From Patiria pectinifera (lineage: Eukaryota; Echinodermata; Asteroidea; Valvatida; Asterinidae): 64,000 nucleotides of DNA. Of this stretch, positions 53,701 to 62,700 are shown one piece after another. How positions within the stretch are numbered: position 1 is the stretch's first letter; each line of letters begins with the position of its first letter. The position numbers and the translations under genes are program-made. The stretch spans positions 15,116,381-15,180,380 of the forward strand of contig CM057136.1 in the NCBI GenBank assembly GCA_029964075.1. Direction: 5' to 3'. Below the pieces are notes generated by a model. The model saw nothing but the letters and a program-made list of their open reading frames with translations. It was not told where the DNA came from and ran no database searches.

Positions 53701-56700
53701 ATTGACCACGGATTAAGCTGAAGTTGGGAGTCCAGTACTTGTACTCAACACAAGATGTGCACAGCACCAATTTGGCTAACAGCCAGTTATTCCTTGCACA
53801 ACTGCGTATCAAGCATATGAAGCATCGGAGAGCATAATTTCTGAATCTAGATGTGTCTGGAGCTTTGTCCTGCGATGTTGTGAGGCAAATTAACGTGGAA
53901 CTTGGACAATAAGCAGTCTACATTTGAACCAGCACTCTCTTAAGTTTTGTAACCCTGCAGCCTTCCTTAAATATGAACTGACAACCGTGCCAAGTTTGCC
54001 ATACACAAATTTCTGATGATCCTAATTTTTGCTTTGAAGAATGATGGATACCACAGATTTGTAGCTGTTTGGATTCGAACTGTAATGCTTCTGAGTGAGA
54101 GCCCACATCTTGTTCATTTCCTATCGTACGTCTTCCCGTGTTGTTGCATATTTAGCACGTCATGGTTCTGTGACTGTCTTCTGAACCAGTTGGCATGCCC
54201 CAGAGGGTGAAACACAGTTGGACTTAATTAAGATGTACGAGGTGCGGTTGCAGCAAGTGCACATTATGGAGTTTCATCCAAGGATGCACTGCACAGTGTA
54301 GTGACTAAATCCGTAAAGTACACAGCAGTAAGTCTGAACGATAAAACATCTACATGTGGATATGAACTTATGTGATTTTAGTTTCACGAGCCTTGATGTT
54401 TTGAAATGTGGAAACTGCGATGAGGATTTACTACTCTGCCAACACAGGACACAACAGGGCAGCAAACTGAACAAAACAGATCATCTGAACTTTGGGTCAG
54501 GAGTCTAGACTACTTGCTTGACTTCACACAGGGGAGTACATGTAAATGACCAGCATGTGTTTGCGTGGGCAGTGGCACCACACTCTCTGCATTCTGTTGC
54601 ATTCAGTGAGGACTTGTTATTAAAAAACAGTATTCCTTCATAAGTGGCCAGAAACTGTGAAATCACTTACGGACAGGCTGGTTGGAATTCTGAAGATTTT
54701 CCGAGTTCCTCGTCTTTAGATGACCACTCTGGAGTCTTACAGGCACTGGGACTAGGAGGATTAGGCTGAATCTGTCAGTGGGATAAAACTGAAGGCTGAT
54801 CTGTGATGGCTGTCAAAAGAAAAGATGTATTCCAGCAAGATACTGCGAGGCTGATTGACAGACTTTGGATTTTTGAATAATTGTGTAGTGTCAACTTGGT
54901 CATCTGCTCAACAATGGTGGTAACTCTCCCTTCATTTACTTGTGTTTCAATGCATTATACGCATCACATCAGCAAGCCAGCTGGATTTGTTAATGAATTG
55001 GAGAAAAAAGATGGCGTAGAGATATTAGGTTGAAAGAGGAATTTACCAGAGTAAGATTCGAACCTGTGACCTCTGGAACAACATACCGCTGTACTGAGCC
55101 ATCCATTCTCTTGTCTGTTTAATTAAAGGAGATTTGAAATAGTAATTCATCTGAAGTACTGAGAGACATCAGTTGGAAATTTATGTTGACAAGGGATATC
55201 CTTGTGTGAAATTCTCGTATTAGCAACTAATAAAAAGCTTGAAGAAATCACAGTTGTGCCAGGCTTTCGTTGTGGCAGAGGTCATGTTTATTATACGCGC
55301 AGAGACTCTACGTCAAATGCTTCGTCTACATCAACACTCTGACTGCTGCAATTGAACTCAACCAGCACAATTACAAGTATAGATCCTCCTGTGAAACTTG
55401 TTTCTTTGAAGTTTTACCGATTTCTTCACGACTGACCTGCAACCAGGAACGTTTCTTCATGGTTCAGTGTCACCTTGCTTGTGAAAGAAACACTTACCTT
55501 CAATGACTGTTTTTTTTTTTCTTTTTCATATCCAAGTACAAATGTATATCACATAGTACTAAGGGAATTTGGCATTTTGGATGCGGGTCTGATTCTCTTG
55601 AACGTGTATCTCAACACTTGCAGCTGTTGACAGAAATACTAGTTCAAGTCGCTGTAACATAGACAAACCAATTACAAACACACATGATAGCTCGTGTCAG
55701 GGAAGTTACCCAGTAGTATTTTGCTGGAACAAGTTGTGCTGATAAAAATGTTGGACGCTGGATTTTATTAATTCAACCAGCAGAGGAAGATCATGTTTAC
55801 TTCATGTGTGAAGTGATTTTAGTATAAAACAATTCCTGTTTTAGCTCATGTACCTGTCCACAAAACGTGGGATATGTTTACTTTTCCTGTCGACAATTCG
55901 GCAGAAATTCTTTTGAGTTTCTGGATGGTTGACATAATACCCGAGTTCAACTCTAAGGACATGTTTTCCTTGCAATTTGAGAAACGACAAGCCTCCTAAC
56001 TCCGCAGTATCGGAGCTTGGAATAGGCTAATCCCTATACCAGGGACGTTGATTCTACCATTACAGCATAATTTCCAGCCAGTGCATGGGGTATAGCCCTG
56101 TCAGTGATGGGCAGCTGTTCGTTGGTTCAGTCAACCCCAGATGCCTGGGCTTGAATTTCCATCTTCTACACCCGCGGCAAGTTAAGTGTATTAAAGAGAG
56201 GAGGGAAAAGCCATCAAGATGATCTTCATGCGGGATTCTCCATTCAGCAGCAAGCCCAAGCGAGGGCTGTTCTGCAACAATCCAAGCTTTGAGATGGCCC
56301 AATACGCCCCTAAGTACTCCAGCACGGATGACCTTAGACCTCCAAAATCGCCAAGGGGGCGGACAGACCGGCGTTATTGCACAGACCCTGATTTGCGGGC
56401 TCTGGATGCACTTCTCAAGAGCCTGGACATCGGGAAGTTTGACGAGAATAAGAAAATGGGCGCTCCAGTACCCACTTCACCCGCGCCCAACACATCAACC
56501 CCACCTGAGAAGCCACAGCGATCATCCAGGGTATCAGGATGTGCAATGAATTCTGGGACGCCTGGTATGACGTCATGTCATACTGCAGTGAATAATGGCC
56601 AAGATGCCAAAACAGCAGATTCATACAGAATACCATGGAAGGTGCAACCTGTCAAAGCAACCCATATACAACCAGTGACAGACACCCACAAACTTGCAAG

Positions 56701-59700
56701 GACAAACAACCTGCCTGAATTACAGGCAAAATGCGACAGTGTTGGGACACCTAGGGTTAATCCAGTGAGAATAGCCCATGGACAACCAGTCACCCAGGGG
56801 CACCTTGTGTCAGGATCTCCCACGGAACTACAGGTGACACATACCCCCAGACAGCATGTGCCAGTACCCCAGGGGAATCACATGACGAACCTGCTGGGAC
56901 ATGCCTCACCACCCCAACGTCAACAGACATCAATACCTCAACTTAACATGATACCTCATAAGCAGCATGTGCCCTTACCCCAGGGGCACCAGATGACAGA
57001 ACCCCAGAGACACCAGATGACAGAACCCCAGAGACACCAGATGACAGAACCCCAGAGACAACATGTGACAGTACCCCTGGGACAACCTGTGGCATTACCC
57101 CGGGTACACCCTGTGGTGAATTACCAAAGGCAGACCGATTTTGGTGAGAAATACAGAACAGCTCCACAGGGGAATCCAGTGCCATTACCGGCATCATACC
57201 CGGCGACAGAATCCCAAAGTCATACTGCCATTCCCCTGGGTAATGGAACAATAGCCCAGACGAACACAGTGATACTCTCTCAGGGACAACCGGTGAAGCA
57301 GAGCCAAGCTGAAGGAGATTCAAATGCGAAGTGTCAAAGTAAATATGTTGTTTTTATTTGATTGCCTTTTCACTAATACTCTTTGTGACAATGTTGAGCA
57401 CACTGTCTTGTGACACAGCTGTTCCGAAGAATTAAGTTTGATTTGTGCACTCACGATGGCGTTGACCTTAGCGGATTCCTATGATTAAAACATAAAGTAT
57501 CATCAATTTGGGTGTAAATCTAGATGTACATTTTAATTTGACAGCAGATTGGAAGCAAAGGTCACACGTTCATTTCAATTCAAGGTGCAACCACAGTCCT
57601 TTTAATTGTAGTCCTTGGTGTATTAACTTAACGTATGAACGGCATTGAATGTACATGACCGATTTGATTCTTCAGGAAACGGTTAACGTTTTAGAGCAGC
57701 ATTTTGTGTTAAGAATAGAGACTGGTTTTTGAGCATATTGCCACCACCAAACTCTACCCTATGTTTCCCAATACCTATATTCCCCAAAATGCTTAGGGTT
57801 AGGGTTAGGGCTAGGGTAAGGGGGTTAGGGTAAGATGCTTAGGGTTAGGGTTGGGGAACATAGGTATGCACCCCCAAACAAGTGAAAATCTTTCTTTGAG
57901 GCCAACAACTCATGCAACTCACCGTGATCATTATATATGTGTGTATGTATGTAGGTCCATCTAGGTTTAAAACCTATTAACTGCTGTGTCTGAAATAACC
58001 ATCAATATCAGCTGCCAATTATTTTCTCCATCAGTTTAAGAAACAGGAACCAGCTATTTCAATTACTGATAACTCCCCAGTAAAACCCCTGTCTGTATAC
58101 ACGCCTGTGTTGCCAAGTTATTTTAAAGACCACTTAGCCCGAAAACCCAGTTAGGGACAGTAACTCAAAAGTCCAAGATTGTTCTTGACGGCTGATCTTG
58201 ACTTGGCTTAACATTATATAAATGCGGTTAACGAGAAGCATTATGGTTCGAGTGTTTATAGTAGTAGAACTTGGCGTGAACCTTCTGGTTTCACGTAGCG
58301 CTCACATGCACTGGATTACATACATCCCAAGGACATCATCAAAACAAAGAGAGAATAACAGATTATTTGTTGTTTTCGTACAGGTACATCTTTGTTAAAA
58401 ATGGTTTTCGAATGTAATTCTATGTTCTTTGTCTCTGGGAGAGTGTTTTGTCACTGGAAGAAAGAGAAACACAATGTCTTGTCCTCAAGATGCAACGGTT
58501 AAGTACAACTGTGTGTCCTTTTAAAGGGAAAATACAACATTTGCAAACATCAAAAAATAAAACTACCAAATCATTTTGAAATACCTTGCTGGACTGTTAG
58601 TGAATGACAGTGTAAAGCATCCTGCTGATCGGCCGATCAGCGTGAAAAACTGGCTTTTTTTCAAATACTGGCCAAATTGACCATCGCACTTGTTTTGCAT
58701 CGATTACACACATGAATGGGTGACACAAGCCTAGAGACTGGTTCCCTGACCTTACAATTCCCCAATGTATGTAAACTGCTCTGTTTCTTCTTATATGGAG
58801 TCAGGGAACCAGACTACAGGAAAATGATTGTTTTTCTTGGTTTTTATAGCATTTTCGAACCCAAAACCTCAAAAAAGTCAGTGTAACTATATTTGCTATA
58901 TTTCCAACCCCCCAATTCCATCCATTTCTGAAAATTACAGCAAAAGCAAATGATGTATATTCCCTTTAAAGTGGTAGTTTTAATAATCAAATCTACAAGT
59001 CTTTTCCATTTTGGGTAATAACTATGGAAATAAGAACAAAGTTCTCAAGTCACACGCACTTCCACAACCATATTAGAAAACAGCTGAAGTCACAGTATTC
59101 CTTCAAACCATGCTCGTCTGTTGCAGCCATGCGTATAGTGTAGAAGTTCAGGCAAAATGCCATAGCGCTCGGATCAGTGCAGTTAATGTTACTGCCAGCT
59201 GGTGAGTGGGTGGTTCACAAGCGCTTTATTGGAAAATGTCATCTCCGTGTCTGACTTGAGATATTGAGACTGATATTACTGGCTCAGTTGGGTCTGAGAA
59301 ATATGAAGATAATTAACATTTGTGTCATGAATGGATAAAATGCAATTTTGTGGGGAACTAGTGCAGGAACTACTTTAGTCTTGTAAATTAATCTAAAGTC
59401 AACTTTATGCCACGATTCGGGGATCTAGAGATTATACCAAAACATTTTATATCTATACTATTTGTATTGCTAAAATCTTCAATACCAACTGTATACTGTA
59501 CAACTGTATATCAATATTGGTTAGTATTTTAAAAGGTATAAGAGTAATCTACCTTCCGTTGAATTCTCCTACAAAATACCAATCAAATGCCTCATCGATA
59601 TCAGATATTTTATTGATATCCACATGTAATGCTAAAATCTACAATAGGATACTAAGTATCTATTGGACGTATGTACTGTACAACTATATATCAATTATAG

Positions 59701-62700
59701 TTAGTATTTAAAAAGGTATAAGATTAATCTACCTTCCGCTGAATTATCCTTCAAAATACCAATCAAATGCCTCATCGAGATCAGCTATTTTATTTATATC
59801 CTTATGTGTATGTAATGCTAAAATCTGCAATATAGGATACTAAGCATCTATTAGACGTATGTACTGTACAACTGTATATCGATTATGGTTAGTATTTAAT
59901 AAGGTATCAGAGTAATCTACCCTCCGCTGAATTCTCCTACAAAATACCAATCAAATGCCTTATCGATATCAGATATTTTATTGATATCTATTGTGTATGT
60001 ACTCAGCCATCCAAGGAGTAAATGATATTCGCGGGTTACAGGACTTGTGTTGGTAAAGTGTGTCAGTAAGCCAATCTTACCGTCACCATATAAGTATGGT
60101 GACCTACAAACGCCGATGTGTTATCGTCCTGATGCAAGGTAAAACGTCCCAGCTCCCAGGTCAATGTAGGTTCAAGCTAAGCCTTGCTAAAGCTTCCTCA
60201 CAACCTTGTTGTGCATCTAGATGCATCTATACTGATTCATATTTGAAAAAAAAAGTGTCCAGGGGTTACTAATTGCCCTGGTTAAGTTTGGATCTGTCGG
60301 AAGTGTTTCGCCTTAAGGAATAGACAGTCCAGAATGCAACAGACTGATGCAATGTGTCGATAAGTTTGTCCATGTAGCCTCAATATTATGTCTCACTTTC
60401 ATGTGTTTGAGAATGGCATGGGTTTTGTCATACAAGTGTAATGTGATGGAACATTGTCTGCAGTTGGCGGTTGGCCGTTGGCGTACAGATGCCGACCTCA
60501 ATGCTCGTGTTAAAGTTGTGCAGGTTTTAAGTGGTCGCGCTGATAACAACTGAGTAAAGTGAGTTGTTGGTATAATGTTCTGGGCGCTACGTGTCTAGAC
60601 AAGACCTATACTTGAATCATGTGTGTTATGTTGACCTCATATGAGCAAACTTTCACTGAGGTGCAGAGTTTCATGCCAAGAAGGGTGAAGGGCATTGGGG
60701 TCATTCTGGCAGCTTCTGAAGAAGTCAAGCATGTTTATTAAAGTCTTCGTCTGATTCCGGCAGCTCAACTTGAATTTTTGAGCTGCTTTTACTCTTCTGG
60801 AGTCTCTTGTCACGATAAGTTTGACTGGGTTGTTGTTGAAGACGTTTCCAGACAGCAACTTTGCACATGGGGTTCCCCTGAGACATCATTAGCAGCCATC
60901 TTGAGTTTCAGGTTTTATGTCCCTTCGGAGATAATCTTCTAGAAAGTTGTAACATTGGAGTGGAATGCTTGCACATGAAATATTGACTACAGTTGAGGTA
61001 CACCGGGAACTTGCCATCTGTTGCTGTCTCTGAGCCATGCCTTTAACACTGGTGTCTGATCAACAAAGTTGGAAAGCTTCACTGTACCGGAAACCAGTCA
61101 TCAATAACTGTTTGAATTTCTAACCATGTCTGCTGTGAAGAATGTTACGTCGAGGCCGTGCTGTTGACTACCCTCTGGAACACTACTTGCTGTTCTGCTT
61201 GCAGTTTGATGAACGACAGAGACGTGCATGTAATGATACAGCATTTTATGTTAGGTTCTGAAATAGTTTTAAAGCTGTCGTTGTTAAATTGTGTAAAGTC
61301 GCAGATGAATTTGATGATGTAAGTAGGTATTAATGTAAGGTCTTCCAATGAATAAGGACATTTTACCTTTGATAATATGAATAATCTTAGAGGTTTGATT
61401 ATAAAATTGGTAAGACATTAACAATTAAAAGAGGATTTTTTTCCAAGTACCCTGTTAATTAAAAAAAAAGTTCTGTTTGTTACAATATATCACATGCAAG
61501 TGTTTATAATAACTTGGTGATATAATGATTGAATATTTATGGCCTGTTGCTGCAGTTAATATTAACACTCTCAAAAGCTGCTTTTTTCCCCTAATGTGTT
61601 AATTTTCCGTGCTTTTTTGAAGCCCCATTTAATCAGTACTTGTCTGTGCAATTTTTGGAAAGCTCTTTTGCCTAAAAGTTTTGAAAATATTGCCAAAGCT
61701 GTGTCACTGAACTTTGTTTGTATTTCTTTGATTTGTCAGGGTCCAAGCCCAGCAGGCACTCCTCAGGAAGCGACAAGATCTACAACTACAGGGATCCACC
61801 GCCAACATTGGACAAGACGAAAGCAGAGGTTAGTAACTATTTCTCAGCGCTGTCTTGATTTCACCTAACCACTTTCTGTAGAATATCAACATGCTCCTTA
61901 TTTGATTTAAGGATGTTGCCCCTGTATTGAAATATCCTTGTTATAATGTGTGCTTGGATACTGTATTGGTCTAGGATGGCCACGTGTCTCGACAAAAAAA
62001 ATGCATGTCACACACTAAGGGTGTGATATTGCATTGTGTTCATTGCACACTATTCAATACAGTTTTTTTTTTCAATTCAAGGGTTTTATTATCGATTCGT
62101 CGCAGCCCAAAGGCTGAAAATTGTGAATGATTTACAATAAAGTACAAATATAACACAACATTTGAATTACTTCATACAAAAAATGAATCATCATAACAAA
62201 TTAATAGCTATCAAATAAGAATAAATGAATAAGATTTCAAATAGAATAGCAATATAAGGACACACATAAAGGATATATATTTTATCTGCTAAGTAAACAA
62301 TAAAGCAACATTCGTGCTGATGAAATCAAGGTTTTTAATAGGCTCAATTGAAAATAGAAATTTCGTTTTGTATGTTATTATAACAAATTATCATGCCCAC
62401 ATTCACGTATTACCAATCCTAGCAGAAATTATTGTCTAACCTGCCGGGCGCTATAGCTTTAAAAAAAGTCATATCCCACATCACAGCAGTCAACAACAAT
62501 TGTTTACTGACAACCCCTCCTGCTGCTGCTACTGCTGCTGCTGCTGCTGCTGCTGCTACTACTTCTACTGCTGTTGTTGTAAGGCCCTCTAGTCATGTAC
62601 ATGATGTGATGAATGTGGATTTGTCATATATCCAGCAAACAATCTGCATTGCCAAAATTGTGTTGTAAATCAAGAAATCTATGAGCCCATGTAACTGTAT

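Larger units (their letters stand above)
50174..56218 (+). other. Intron 22 / upstream region of the alternative first exon
   Basis: The first part is AT-rich, with TGACCTTTGACC-like words at 50490-50660, a CG-bearing patch at 51090-51300 and a small TIR element at 51629-51742. From about 53100 to 56200 the texture changes: fewer A/T runs and more even composition. The minus-strand SINE lies at 55015-55115, and a TATAAAA motif at 55823. This part may be promoter plus 5' UTR of the short isoform. I found no open frame there that I trust. Confidence 0.45.
57339..61739 (+). other. Intron upstream of exon 24, repeat-bearing
   Basis: This 4.4-kb stretch holds an interstitial TTAGGG patch (57767-57870), dispersed repeats B (58345-58500) and A (58525-58965) next to each other, and a three-copy tandem repeat (59466-60000). 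The stretch 60000-61400 has even composition and no recognised feature. Confidence 0.55.

Noticed and set aside
61740-61868. Open frame [20 protein letters not shown] over exon 24
   Set aside because: Wrong phase for both neighbouring exons; the [20 protein letters not shown] frame fits.
62432-62668. Open frame with an alanine run
   Set aside because: It is the GCT microsatellite translated, inside intron 24.
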